A stretch of 64,000 bases of DNA from Thermosphaera aggregans (GCF_014962245.1 NZ_CP063144.1:1044582-1108581), one strand, 5' to 3'. Shown: positions 7,647-17,346, numbered from the stretch's first letter. Notes: a model not told the origin generated them from the letters alone. Numbers and translations are program-made.

Positions 7647-9782
7647 CTACTCCTTGACGGTGTACCCCCTCTTCCTCAACCATTCTTTAACGGATCGGGC
7701 AACCCTAGGCCCGAACCTAGGTAGGGAGGATAGCTTTTCCAGCGGGGCCTCGGCCAGGTCGTTAATGCTTTTAATACCGTGTTCGATCAGTATCCTCGCT
7801 CTGACCCTACCTATGTTCTCAACACGTGTCAATTCTAACGCATCCTCCTTAACCCCTTCCTCCAGTCTCATGGAAAGCCTTTGTAAATGCCTATACATCC
7901 TTCTATCCCCTAGTACACTCTCTATTTTAGCAAGTGATGATACTATCCATGTCGCTGTTTCCTTAATGTTGAACAAGTCGCCGGGCCCTATCGAGTACTT
8001 ACTTATTATCGCATCCTCGGGCGTTTCATTTATCCAGTCAACTAATATCATCGCGTACACGTAGCTTGCCAACCAGTCATCATAGTCCGCCTCCACCCTG
8101 CCTGGAGAGGGTATGATCCCGTGCCTGCTCATTTCTAAAGCACCTTCCTCAAACTCCTCGATAATCCTGCTAGGTATGTATGGTGCACTCCTCAAGAAGT
8201 CAGGCGTTATCGTTACCACGTGTAAAACGTATGCATCTGAGGGTAGCGGTGGCTTAATCCTCCTCCAAGTATCAACCGTTGCCGGGTCCAGGTAAGTGTA
8301 AGACGTGATCTTCCCAAGGCTTGTTGCTTCTAGAAAACCATTCTTTTCAACCACCATATTTGTTTTCAACAAGTAGTTAATTGTTTCCCCTGTTAAGGAC
8401 TCGAGAAAGGTTTTTGAGCCCGCGTAATATGCGGAGAACGTTAGCGAGAAGATGTCGTTTAATCCTTCAATACTCGCTGCCTCCCTGGAGGCCAAGAGGG
8501 ATAAAGCATGAATCCTTAGATTCCGGGAGCTGGCTAACTTCCCCCTCACTTCTTCAGGGCGTCCTCTCAAGAAGGCCACTGCCTCCCTATCGCTTGAAGC
8601 ATCGACTATTATGCTCTCACCCACTCTATCATATCTTGGCCTCCCCGCTCTGCCAGCCATCTGCTTGTACTCGCTAACGCTAATGCTTACCGTCCTCCCC
8701 TTTGAGGCGTCGTAGCGTTTAACGGATACAACAACCCTGCGAGCTGGGAGGTTGACCCCAGCGGCAAGAGTTGGAGTGGCGAAGACTATTCTCAAAACTC
8801 TGCTCCGAAACGCCTCCTCTACCACTCTCCTCCCCACGCTTGATAATCCTGCGTGGTGGTAACCAACCCCTCTTCTCAACAGGCTTGTCAAAAACTCCCT
8901 CTCCATACTGCTCGGGTCCTCAGAGAGTTGTGCAACAAAGTCTTCAACCTCCTCTTCCGGCGTAGGCGGGAGTTTAAGGCTTACTTTCTCAGCGTATTCT
9001 TCAACTTTCCTCCTGTTGTGAATGAAAACGATTGTTTGATAATCCATTGATAAATTATGGAGGACAACGTCAAGTATTCTATCACCAGTGTTAACCTCCA
9101 CGCTCTCCTCTACACCATTATCGAAGAATATTTTCCGCAGGCTCTTAGAGTAGTATCCTTCAACCAATTTCACAGGCCTCCACGGGGTATCAACAAGTCC
9201 CCCCTTGATCCACTCGGCTAAATGATGCGGGTTCCCGATTGTGGCGCTTAAACCGAGGATTTGAACACCTGCTTTCAAAGCCCTTGCAACGATCATCTCT
9301 ATGATGGGGCCCCTGTCAGGATCCCCTATAGTATGCATTTCATCGATAACTATTGCTTTAACCCTGCTAATCCAGCTGGGTTTCAGTCTTAAAAGACTGT
9401 CAAATCTTTCATAAGTAGCAACGATGATGTCGTAATCCCTTAGCTCTTCAGCTGGATTATCGTAATCACCGGTTGTGATGCCTGCTTTAAGCCCAATCCT
9501 GGAGAGACGGTTGAACTCTCCATGCTTCTCGCTTGCGAGTGCTTTCAACGGGGTAAGATAAACCCCTATCCCCTCGTTCACAACAGTCTTAACCAGGAGC
9601 ATTTCCGCAATTAACGTCTTACCACTAGCCGTGGGAGTTGAAACCACCAGGTTCCTACCTTCTAACACGCCCTTGTTAACAGCGTCTGCCTGAACGGGGT
9701 TCAGCGTTGTGATACCTTCCGCCTCCAGCACCCTTACATAGCTCTCCGGCAACCCTTTGCTTATTAATTCCTCGACGCGCAT
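7647..9782 (-). CDS. hel308: Hel308-type Ski2-like DNA helicase
   Basis: ATP-dependent 3'-5' helicase that acts at stalled replication forks. The 711-residue protein has motif I TPTASGKT (49-56), DEMH motif II (147-150), SATIGNP motif III, and motif VI QMAGRAGRPRYD, followed by the winged-helix, ratchet and C-terminal helix-hairpin-helix (LPRFGPRVARSV) domains of Hel308. The start is set at ATG 9782, just after GAGGG; an upstream ATG at 9821 would add thirteen residues with no ribosome site. It is divergent from moeA. Confidence 0.93.
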   Translation of the reverse strand: MRVEELISKGLPESYVRVLEAEGITTLNPVQADAVNKGVLEGRNLVVSTPTASGKTLIAEMLLVKTVVNEGIGVYLTPLKALASEKHGEFNRLSRIGLKAGITTGDYDNPAEELRDYDIIVATYERFDSLLRLKPSWISRVKAIVIDEMHTIGDPDRGPIIEMIVARALKAGVQILGLSATIGNPHHLAEWIKGGLVDTPWRPVKLVEGYYSKSLRKIFFDNGVEESVEVNTGDRILDVVLHNLSMDYQTIVFIHNRRKVEEYAEKVSLKLPPTPEEEVEDFVAQLSEDPSSMEREFLTSLLRRGVGYHHAGLSSVGRRVVEEAFRSRVLRIVFATPTLAAGVNLPARRVVVSVKRYDASKGRTVSISVSEYKQMAGRAGRPRYDRVGESIIVDASSDREAVAFLRGRPEEVRGKLASSRNLRIHALSLLASREAASIEGLNDIFSLTFSAYYAGSKTFLESLTGETINYLLKTNMVVEKNGFLEATSLGKITSYTYLDPATVDTWRRIKPPLPSDAYVLHVVTITPDFLRSAPYIPSRIIEEFEEGALEMSRHGIIPSPGRVEADYDDWLASYVYAMILVDWINETPEDAIISKYSIGPGDLFNIKETATWIVSSLAKIESVLGDRRMYRHLQRLSMRLEEGVKEDALELTRVENIGRVRARILIEHGIKSINDLAEAPLEKLSSLPRFGPRVARSVKEWLRKRGYTVKE

Positions 9783-9852
9783 TTCAACCCTCTTATAAAG
9801 ATTTAACCTTATCAAATCCATTAATTACATGGCTGTTTAAAAGGAGTTAGTT

Positions 9853-11838
9853 ATGAGTAGGAAAATATTTCACGCCCTTGTGGATCCCGATGAGGCTGTT
9901 AAACTAGTGCTCGAGAAAGTGAGGCCGCATCCCTCTGGGGTTGAGAAGGTTCCGTTGATCAGTGCCCTTTACCGGGTCTTAGCCAGTGATGTCTACTCGC
10001 CGATAGATCACCCTCCATTCGACAGGAGCGAGGTGGATGGCTATGCTGTTAGAAGCGTGGACGTGGAGTGGAGCGATGAGCTATCACCAGTATACCTTAA
10101 GGTCAAGGGTCGTGTGAAGCCGGGTGAGAAACCTGCTTTAGAAGCCGGCGTTAAAGACGCCGTAGAGGTTGCCACCGGGGCAATGATCCCGAGAGGCTAC
10201 GATAGCGTGGTCATGGAGGAATATGTTGAAAGAGATGGAGAGGTTTTAAAGGTCTTCAGAACAACTCCTCCCGGAGATAATATTTCGACAGCTGGTAGCG
10301 ATATATCCTCAGGGGACCTGGTTCTTTTCAAAGGGACATTGCTTAGACACAGTCACCTGGGCTTGCTCGCAGGGTTAGGGGTAAAAGAGGTTGAAGTCTA
10401 CAAGAAACCTAAGGCGATAGTGTTTTCAACGGGTGAAGAAGTTGTCGAACCAGGTACCGTGTTGGAGACCGGCAAAGTATACGACGTGAACGGTGCGTTA
10501 ATAACATCTTATCTTAGAGAGCAGGGTGTTGAAGCCGAGTACGGAGGGCTTCTTCCCGACGATTATGATGTGATAAAGGATAGGGTTCAGAATGCTTTGA
10601 GTAACTATGACATGGTGTTCACAAGCGGTGGAACCAGTGCAGGGGTCTCGGACCTGGTTTACAGAGTGTTCAACGAAATAGGGGAAATAATCGTCCACGG
10701 GTTGAGGACGAAGCCGGGTAAGCCTACGGTGATAGCAACAAGCAATGGGAAGATCTTGATCGGTCTGCCAGGTTTCCCGCTCTCATGCTACATGATCCTC
10801 GTGAGAGTTGTCAGCAGGATTGTAAGCTTCTACACAGGGGCGCTGCACGATGTTAAGGATGTCGACGCCTTAATGCCTGTTCAATTGAGGAAGCAGGTTG
10901 GTAAAACATGGCTAATACCTGTTATGCTGGTTGAATCTGAAAACGGCTATGCCGCCTACCCTGTCTCCATGAGCAGCGGCGCTATCTCACCACTAATCCT
11001 GAGCGACGGGTTCCTCGAGATAGGTGAAAACGTGGACGTTGTCATGGAGGGTGAACGGGTAAGGGTTTACCTCTTCCGCGACATACCTGGGAAAACCAGG
11101 TTAAACGTGATAGGAAGTAATGATCCATTGTTAACGGAAATACTGAGGCTCAAGGGTTTGATTAGTGCTTCCAGGATTCTAAACGTAGGCAGCACTGGCG
11201 GCTGGAAAGCTGTGGCGAGAGGCGAGGCCGATGTAGCCCCTACTCACTTGTTGGATGAAGAAACCGGATGCTACAATACTCCATTCATCAAGAAGTATGG
11301 GCTTGAAGATAAAGCTGTCTTGATCAGAGGGTATGACAGGCTTATAGGAATAGTGGTGGAGAAAGGAAACCCTAAGAATATTACCACCTTAGAGGATTTC
11401 TTGAGAAGCGATGTTAGAATAGTGAACAGGAGCAAAGGCTCCGGTATCCGTGTATTCCTCGACATGGCGTTAAAGCGGATCGCTAGTGAGAAGGGGCTGG
11501 ACCCTGGCAAGCTCGGCAGAATGGTTAACGGATACACCTATGAGGTAAAGACACATACAGCGGTAGCAACAGCTATCAGGCAGGGAAGGGCTGACGCTGG
11601 CTTAGCCGTGGGATACGTAGCGGAACTACTGAACCTCGACTTTGTTCCGTTAACATGGGAGGAGTATGACTTCCTTATCCCTAGGAAAAAACTGGTTAAG
11701 GAGGCTGTTACCACGCTCATAGATAGTCTCAAACATTTGAGCCAAATACTCGGCGAGGCTGGGCCATTGTTCAAGAAGTATTATAGAGTCAGCGAGGGCT
11801 CCGGCTTCGAGAAAACCTGTTGCATTAACGAGGCATAA
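9853..11838 (+). CDS. MoeA molybdopterin molybdotransferase fused to a periplasmic-binding-like domain
   Basis: A 661-residue fusion. Residues 1-410 are MoeA: PPFDRSEVDGYA (54-65), the MoCF core TSGGTSAG (257-264) and GLPGFPLS (304-311), with the MoeA C-terminal barrel at about 340-410. MoeA inserts molybdate or tungstate into adenylylated molybdopterin. Residues about 418-640 form a LysR/PBP-type ligand-binding domain (VGSTGGWKAVARGEADVAP). Similar fusions are known in archaea and bacteria. The extra domain may sense or present oxyanion, which is inference. It would serve the molybdoenzyme at 56.6 kb. Start ATG 9853 follows AAGGAGTT. Confidence 0.92.
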   Translation: MSRKIFHALVDPDEAVKLVLEKVRPHPSGVEKVPLISALYRVLASDVYSPIDHPPFDRSEVDGYAVRSVDVEWSDELSPVYLKVKGRVKPGEKPALEAGVKDAVEVATGAMIPRGYDSVVMEEYVERDGEVLKVFRTTPPGDNISTAGSDISSGDLVLFKGTLLRHSHLGLLAGLGVKEVEVYKKPKAIVFSTGEEVVEPGTVLETGKVYDVNGALITSYLREQGVEAEYGGLLPDDYDVIKDRVQNALSNYDMVFTSGGTSAGVSDLVYRVFNEIGEIIVHGLRTKPGKPTVIATSNGKILIGLPGFPLSCYMILVRVVSRIVSFYTGALHDVKDVDALMPVQLRKQVGKTWLIPVMLVESENGYAAYPVSMSSGAISPLILSDGFLEIGENVDVVMEGERVRVYLFRDIPGKTRLNVIGSNDPLLTEILRLKGLISASRILNVGSTGGWKAVARGEADVAPTHLLDEETGCYNTPFIKKYGLEDKAVLIRGYDRLIGIVVEKGNPKNITTLEDFLRSDVRIVNRSKGSGIRVFLDMALKRIASEKGLDPGKLGRMVNGYTYEVKTHTAVATAIRQGRADAGLAVGYVAELLNLDFVPLTWEEYDFLIPRKKLVKEAVTTLIDSLKHLSQILGEAGPLFKKYYRVSEGSGFEKTCCINEA

Positions 11839-11842
11839 TCCT

Positions 11843-12538
11843 CTATTTACGTTCAAGTATGTTTTTCATCAGCCTCGCGTTCTCAAGCATCCAGTGATCG
11901 TTGTTGAAAAACACGTAAACAGTTTCAGGCCCGAGCTCAATAATTCGCCTGCCTATTTCAGTAAGCTCGTCTCTCGAGTACTCGTAACCGTACCAGTCCG
12001 TGGACCCGTGTAGCCGCATGTAAACCACACTATTCGATGCCACAATCCACCGGGCTATCGGAGCATCTATGGAAACAAGGGTGATGCCAAGCTTCTCCCC
12101 CCATTTTGCAACGCTCTCGGTGAAACATGACGAGTGCCTGAATTCGATAGCAAACCTTCTTCCCAAAGCTGTTGACGAGTAAAACCTTTCTATGCTTGAT
12201 AGATTCCCATCCTTACAGGAGAAATTAGGGGGGAGTTGGAACAGGTAGAAATCTACTTTATCATCCAAGGGTTTGAAAAGCTCTTTGAATTTCACCCAAG
12301 TATTCAAGGCATCGAGCTTAAGCTTCCTCAAGTGGGTAATGCTTCTATGGGTTTTCACAGACCATCTCAAGTGCTTAGATTTCCTGCTCCATGCTTTTAC
12401 CTGGTTGGGAAAGGGAAACCTGTAGAAACTAGCGTTTAACTCGACAGCGTTCAGCCCGCTGAACTCGACATACCAGTCTAAAGTTGCTCCCTCATTCCAA
12501 TCATAAAGCCACCCGCTAGTTCCAACAAAAACCCTCAT
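11843..12538 (-). CDS. DUF72 (YecE-like) protein
   Basis: A 231-residue TIM-barrel-like protein of the DUF72 family, with the typical opening MRVFVGTSGWLYDWNEG, the AVELNASFYRFP strand, and YVFFNNDHWMLENA near the end. Biochemical function of the family is not established. Start ATG 12538 is chosen because GAGGGG lies four bases upstream; a TTG at 12586 would give sixteen extra residues unlike the family. It is convergent with moeA (four bases apart) and divergent from the NTPase gene. Confidence 0.9.
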   Translation of the reverse strand: MRVFVGTSGWLYDWNEGATLDWYVEFSGLNAVELNASFYRFPFPNQVKAWSRKSKHLRWSVKTHRSITHLRKLKLDALNTWVKFKELFKPLDDKVDFYLFQLPPNFSCKDGNLSSIERFYSSTALGRRFAIEFRHSSCFTESVAKWGEKLGITLVSIDAPIARWIVASNSVVYMRLHGSTDWYGYEYSRDELTEIGRRIIELGPETVYVFFNNDHWMLENARLMKNILERK

Positions 12539-12597
12539 AAAACCCCTCAAGAATAATTTTCGCTGTGAAACTAAATAGCTTTTCAAGGGTTGCTAGC

Positions 12598-13134
12598 ATG
12601 AAGGTAACCATATGCATCGGCTCAGGAAACCCTGTTAAAGTGAAAGGGGTTAGGTTAGCTTTTGAACAGTTTTTCACCGTAGCAGAGGTTCGTTCCAAAA
12701 AGGTTTCAACCACTGTCGGGGACCAGCCCATAGGTTTACACGAAATACTTGAGGGTGCTATGGAGCGGGCAAGGGGTAGCTTAGACCCCGAGTGCGATTA
12801 CGGTGTTGGAGTAGAAGCAGGATTCTACCTGCTCAATAATGAACCGTTTGACGTGGAAGTATCCTACATAATTGGGAAGAATGGTTTGCACTCGTATGGC
12901 CTCTCACCCTCGTTCCCTATCCCTAGAGCGGTGTATGAAGCAATTGTTGAGGGCAAATACAGTGAGCTGGAGGAGGCTGTTGAGCATTTGACCGGGGTTG
13001 AAAGAATTGGCGAGAAGCAAGGATTTATAGGTTTTCTGACTAGAGGAAAGCTTGAAAGATATGTTCTAAGCTATACAGCAACCATCATGGCTCTTGTTAA
13101 ACTATTGAACAAAGAACTTTATGATCTAACTTAG
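12598..13134 (+). CDS. Inosine/xanthosine triphosphatase (YjjX/DUF84 family)
   Basis: A 178-residue house-cleaning NTPase that hydrolyses non-canonical ITP/XTP. Diagnostic segments are GSGNPVKVKGVRLAF at the start, GLHEILEGAMERA in the middle, GVGVEAGF, and the C-terminal GEKQGFIGFLTRGKLER. ATG 12598 follows AAGGG by about eight bases; an upstream in-frame GTG at 12565 would lie in the divergent promoter region. The next gene follows after 16 bases and is probably co-transcribed. Confidence 0.88.
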   Translation: MKVTICIGSGNPVKVKGVRLAFEQFFTVAEVRSKKVSTTVGDQPIGLHEILEGAMERARGSLDPECDYGVGVEAGFYLLNNEPFDVEVSYIIGKNGLHSYGLSPSFPIPRAVYEAIVEGKYSELEEAVEHLTGVERIGEKQGFIGFLTRGKLERYVLSYTATIMALVKLLNKELYDLT

Positions 13135-13150
13135 ATTCAAGGGTGTTATC

Positions 13151-14008
13151 TTGAAGAAAACTATCTTGGTAAGCGGTCTACTCCCATTCGACTCCGGCAA
13201 AACCTGGTTCACACTGAGTCTTTTCAAAACACTAACAGCCACCGGTGCTAAAGCAGTACCCTACAAGCCCGTGGCAGCCCACAACATTTGGTACAGCGCT
13301 ATAACGGTTAAGCACTCTGTCAGGTTGAAAATGCTTGTAGGGAACGATGCCTACGCATATTTTAGAGAAACCGGTGAATCCCCAGCGCTTTTAAACCCGG
13401 TCGCGCTGGCTGTTGCCCCATTAGACCCTTCTAACTACGGTTTTAACATGGAGAAATACTTGGAAGATTCAGCGCTATTCCTACCACAACTAGTTATGGC
13501 AAGAATAGCGCATCATCCTTCTGGTCAGATAGAACATTTCATTATTCAAGAAAACGTTGAGAAGACTGTTACAGAAGCACGTAGAGTCCTGGAATTACTT
13601 AAGAAGAAGTTGCAAGCAACAGCGAGAAGTCTGAAAGAAATCAGCGAGATGTTAGTGAGCAGGAGAATCGACCAAATCGTGGCCTCAGCACTGAACTCTC
13701 TGCTAGAAAAGTATGATGTCATACTGTTGGAAAGTTTTAACGACGCATTACTTCCCAGCATGGGGCTTATAGAGAATGTTGATCAAATCATCATTGTTGC
13801 GCCTGGTAAAGCTTTTCTTTACGATACTAGTACAACGAAAAATATCTTGCAACATCTAGCTAAGAATCTCGATAACCCTGCGTACCTGGTTACCTCTAGA
13901 CTACTTCCTAAATTCAAGCCGGAAAAAACCATTGATACACCCGTATTGTTGAAGCCTAGGGAGCATAGTATGCTTCAACCCATAGTTGATTTTATTTTAA
14001 AGGAGTAA
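13151..14008 (+). CDS. P-loop ATPase of the dethiobiotin synthetase/CobQ-like superfamily
   Basis: A 285-residue protein starting with TTG. The N-terminus GLLPFDSGKTWFTLSL is a phosphate-binding loop of the DTBS/CobQ/CobB type, and VILLESFNDALLP near 190-203 resembles the second acidic motif of the same superfamily. The middle (about 105-180) is helical and charged. No biotin or cobalamin genes are adjacent, so substrate is unknown. It likely shares a transcript with the NTPase upstream. I do not assign a pathway. Confidence 0.6.
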   Translation: MKKTILVSGLLPFDSGKTWFTLSLFKTLTATGAKAVPYKPVAAHNIWYSAITVKHSVRLKMLVGNDAYAYFRETGESPALLNPVALAVAPLDPSNYGFNMEKYLEDSALFLPQLVMARIAHHPSGQIEHFIIQENVEKTVTEARRVLELLKKKLQATARSLKEISEMLVSRRIDQIVASALNSLLEKYDVILLESFNDALLPSMGLIENVDQIIIVAPGKAFLYDTSTTKNILQHLAKNLDNPAYLVTSRLLPKFKPEKTIDTPVLLKPREHSMLQPIVDFILKE

Positions 14009-14115
14009 CCGTCTGAAACCGAATGTTGATCATTTACTCAATAATGCTTTAAAAGACTAGCTCATCTTAGAAAACTTTATTACCATTGATTCAACATTAT
14101 AATCATGGTGGTAGA

Positions 14116-14361
14116 ATGGCTAAATACAGGGTAATAGTGGACAGGGTCAACTGCTTGGGCTGCGGTGCAGCGCCTGCAGCGTGTCCCGAAATATTTGAAC
14201 TAGGAGAGGATACTGGGAAGAACCGGGTTGTTGCAAAATATAGTGTTCAAACAACAAGGGATATATCGATAGGGGAAATACCTGAGGAATTATACGAGTG
14301 TGCTAAGAGCGGGGCAGATGTTTGCCCTGTTGGCGCTATAAGAATAGAGAGAATTGAGTGA
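14116..14361 (+). CDS. Small ferredoxin with an incomplete cluster motif
   Basis: An 81-residue ferredoxin resembling the single-cluster ferredoxins of Thermococcales and Desulfurococcales. The N-terminal motif reads C-L-G-C-G-A-A-P-A-A-C-P, so the position usually held by the third ligand cysteine is alanine; the C-terminal segment has CAKSGADVCPVGAI. Five cysteines remain overall: two at the first CxxC, then the CP cysteine, then two near the C-terminus that in relatives are one disulfide partner and one ligand. Start ATG 14116 follows GGTGG closely. The codons (TGC GGT GCA GCG) show no ambiguity. It should still be an electron carrier, but cluster type is uncertain. Confidence 0.85.
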   Translation: MAKYRVIVDRVNCLGCGAAPAACPEIFELGEDTGKNRVVAKYSVQTTRDISIGEIPEELYECAKSGADVCPVGAIRIERIE

Positions 14362-14506
14362 AAACAATAATCTAAAATCTAATATATTTTTCCTTTCTCC
14401 ACAATCTTTTCGGAGTAGAAAATAGGGCATCTTTTCATACTCAACCAGGCTGTTACGAGAAAGGGGCATTTGACTAACCAAGGTTTTCTAAAATTCGTCG
14501 AGAGAT

Positions 14507-16081
14507 CTATCGTATTTTGACGAAGAGCCTAGCGGAGACGAAGAGGATTAGAAGCGATATAATAGAGGGGATTAGAACCTTATCTGCCTCGCTCATGAAA
14601 AGTAAAGCGTAATAATATGATGCCCAAACCGGCACCACAACCGCTATTGACAGAATTAAGTAGGCGATTATTGTTTTCGATATTTTCATGTAGAATGTGC
14701 CTGTGAACAAATTCTCTCCCTCTAGTTTAAATAAAATCCATATCTCCAGCATGATCAGGCTTGCAACCAAGGGTATCGTAAACCATGACTCCAGTATGGT
14801 GGAAACCGTGAGGACGTTGGCCGCGGCAGCGTACCCTAGTAGAGCTATGTAAATCGCTAAATATTCTATTAGACCTACCACTAGAATTGAACGAGTTAAT
14901 ACGGTGGTTTTAACTGGAAGGGTAACAGTTAAGGAGTGACCATGAGCCTCCACACTCAGCGCCAGCACTGGGTAGGCGATCATTGCCATACTTCCAACCT
15001 GGAGTGCCTGCACAAGGGTTGCCGGGCTGGCTATGAGATTCCAAATCATAATAGCAGGCGGCATGAAAAAGCCTATGGCGTAGCTGGGGTGTCTGAGAAC
15101 AACCCTGATGTATCTTTTAATGAAGGCTTTCACTTGCGGCATGGGCTTTATCTCGATAGGCATGGGTAGTAATTCACCAGACGCTTTGGTAAAGTCAGGC
15201 CGAAGATTGATAAAACCCGTGAGCTCGCTGAGTATAAATCTCAAGCTTGCAATAGCCAATACTGAGTAAACTAGCACGCTTAAAACATCTATGAGAAGCA
15301 AGCCTGGCCACCTGCTGAAGCTCGTCAATAAGTTGAAGAAGGGGCTGGGGAAGACCAGCCTGTATAGTAAATAATCGCTAGAGGTTAGAATAGTGAAGAC
15401 CGTTTTGAACACATTGGTCAACAGTATGGGTATCACTATGAGAAATACTGTTAGGAAACTATAAGCAGAGGAAACCAGGTATCGGGACTTGGTCCCGCCT
15501 TTTGATAACGAGTAGTAAAATCCTTTCGAGATTAACATTGCCAAAGCGAGCCCGTATATGGTGGATAATGCTACCACGAGCACGCTTATTATAAGTATTG
15601 TAATATCTCCCGTGAAAATAATGGTCAAGATCGAGACTGAAAGCATAAAGGAAAATACTGGCAGGTCGTAGAGTTTAAAATACAGCATCATGATTGAGAA
15701 CAGCTTCTCCCGAGTGCTTAGCGGGTAAAGATTAATTATTTCTGGAAGCCTTATCATGTAGATTCCAATAGTATTTTGTACCTCGAGAAATGCCAGTAGA
15801 AACACTAGGACTATACTACTTGACATTACCACGCCCTCTATTATATGGCTTCCAGGGTTTTCGATGAAGGGGATGAGGTATATCCATGGAATTGCAGCAA
15901 AAACAACCGTGGAAAAGATTTTGTTAAGCTTGAAGGTTAACCCCACTTTCCTCAGGAACTCAGAACTGCTGGCATCACTCATGTCTTTCAGGAACCCTCC
16001 GAGTCTAAACATGGTTGTTGATTGGAAAATTAACTCCTTGAACATCACGTCCGCAATAGTTTTCACTATTTCCCTTCTCAT
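14507..16081 (-). CDS. ABC-2-like transporter permease
   Basis: A 524-residue integral membrane protein with about twelve hydrophobic segments and no recognised soluble domain. It lies ten bases after the stop of an ABC ATPase gene on the same strand, making an exporter-type ATPase/permease pair. The start ATG 16081 is preceded by GAGAGGGG; a longer frame to 16117 would overlap the ATPase gene. The transported substrate cannot be read from sequence. Confidence 0.8.
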   Translation of the reverse strand: MRREIVKTIADVMFKELIFQSTTMFRLGGFLKDMSDASSSEFLRKVGLTFKLNKIFSTVVFAAIPWIYLIPFIENPGSHIIEGVVMSSSIVLVFLLAFLEVQNTIGIYMIRLPEIINLYPLSTREKLFSIMMLYFKLYDLPVFSFMLSVSILTIIFTGDITILIISVLVVALSTIYGLALAMLISKGFYYSLSKGGTKSRYLVSSAYSFLTVFLIVIPILLTNVFKTVFTILTSSDYLLYRLVFPSPFFNLLTSFSRWPGLLLIDVLSVLVYSVLAIASLRFILSELTGFINLRPDFTKASGELLPMPIEIKPMPQVKAFIKRYIRVVLRHPSYAIGFFMPPAIMIWNLIASPATLVQALQVGSMAMIAYPVLALSVEAHGHSLTVTLPVKTTVLTRSILVVGLIEYLAIYIALLGYAAAANVLTVSTILESWFTIPLVASLIMLEIWILFKLEGENLFTGTFYMKISKTIIAYLILSIAVVVPVWASYYYALLFMSEADKVLIPSIISLLILFVSARLFVKIR

Positions 16082-16091
16082 CCAGCCCCTC

Positions 16092-16844
16092 TCACTCCAC
16101 TCTATCGTGTAAAACACTGTTCTTAATTAGCTCGTTTAATAGTTTAGAGAAAACTTCTTCACCTTTGAGCCTTGTCTTAACGTTCTCAGTTGTATCTTCG
16201 AATATTAATCTACCATCCACGATGACTCCTATCCTGTTACAAATCTTCTCCGCTATCTCTAGAATGTGCGTCGACATTAATACTCCTTGAGAATTACTCC
16301 TCCAATTCTCGATAATTCTCTTCAGAACGCTGGAAGACTCAAAGTCAAGCCCTGTGAAGGGTTCGTCAAGTATGAGGATTCTAGGCTTATGCATTAATGC
16401 AAGAATGAGAGATGCTTTCTGCCTGTTGCCCCGTGATAATGTGTATACAGGCTTATCCAGATGGGGCGAGAATTCGAAAGCTTTAACCAAGCGGTTAACC
16501 CATTCTTCAAACTCCTTCCCAAGCCCTCTAACTGCTGCCACGAACTCAATGTGCTCGCGAACAGTTAAGCTCTCGATCAGTATTGGGTCTTCGGCAACAT
16601 ATCCAAAATCGTTCTTCACATTCGAGTCGGTGAAAGGGTTTCTACCGAGTATTTCCACGAATCCTTCAGCAGGTTTCACGAGGCCCGCAATCGCTCTTAT
16701 GGTTGATGTTTTACCAGCCCCGTTAGGGCCGAGCAAGCAGTAAACCTCACCTGGGCAGAGCTGAAACGACACTCTATTAACAGCCGTGAACAAGCCGTAC
16801 TTAACTACCAGGTTTGAAACCCTTAGCAGTGGGTCATCACACAT
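16092..16844 (-). CDS. ABC transporter ATP-binding protein
   Basis: A 250-residue nucleotide-binding subunit: Walker A GPNGAGKTS (39-47), Q-loop region, a slightly altered signature LSRGNRQK instead of LSGGQ, Walker B LILDEPF and switch histidine STHILE. The divergent signature and C-terminal extension of about 25 residues are like exporter ATPases of the CcmA/NatA type. It is paired with the membrane protein immediately downstream. Confidence 0.9.
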   Translation of the reverse strand: MCDDPLLRVSNLVVKYGLFTAVNRVSFQLCPGEVYCLLGPNGAGKTSTIRAIAGLVKPAEGFVEILGRNPFTDSNVKNDFGYVAEDPILIESLTVREHIEFVAAVRGLGKEFEEWVNRLVKAFEFSPHLDKPVYTLSRGNRQKASLILALMHKPRILILDEPFTGLDFESSSVLKRIIENWRSNSQGVLMSTHILEIAEKICNRIGVIVDGRLIFEDTTENVKTRLKGEEVFSKLLNELIKNSVLHDRVE

Positions 16845-16905
16845 CTAGACCACTATCCTGGTTGAAAATCGTTAATACTCCGCGAACGAGTTTGAAAACG
16901 AATTA

Positions 16906-17346
16906 TCATGTGCCTCCACACTCCTTTTCAAGCTCGACAAGCTTCTCGACTTTGAATAAATACCTGCTCCTCTTAACCGATTCAGCGCTCACCTCCCTAA
17001 CCTCTCCTTCATATAATACTAAATGCCTCCGCCTACAAGCCGGCTTACAAATCTTAAAGACCTCTTCAACCATCCAATGCAGCTGAGTACAATGCATACT
17101 ACCATCCACGGTTAAGACTGCAACCTCCTCGTAACTTCCACGTGCCAATATCCCAGCAAGCTTGAACCCCAGCATGTTCACATGTTCTGCTTCAGGACAT
17201 ACTGACAGCAGGCAGTACTCACTCGTAAACTTGTTAACTATTTCTGGATGCTCCTCCTCCATGCATCTGCTGAAGATTAGCACCCTCCTTTTCTCTCTCA
17301 GACACCTGCTTTTAGCATTAGAATCCAGTAGTCTTTGAAAACCCAT
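16906..17346 (-). CDS. Cysteine-rich conserved protein, possible metal or Fe-S binding
   Basis: A 146-residue protein that I cannot name. It carries eight cysteines, including FSRC, C-x4-CP (YCLLSVCPEAEH), DGSMHCTQLH and CKPAC, which suggests metal or Fe-S binding. The segment VLTVDGSMHCTQLHWMVEE recalls archaeal 4Fe-4S-binding proteins, but the resemblance is from memory only. ATG 17346 is preferred, nine bases after AAGGG; a TTG three codons earlier is too close to that site. It stands alone between an ABC operon and the nitrilase gene. Confidence 0.65.
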   Translation of the reverse strand: MGFQRLLDSNAKSRCLREKRRVLIFSRCMEEEHPEIVNKFTSEYCLLSVCPEAEHVNMLGFKLAGILARGSYEEVAVLTVDGSMHCTQLHWMVEEVFKICKPACRRRHLVLYEGEVREVSAESVKRSRYLFKVEKLVELEKECGGT

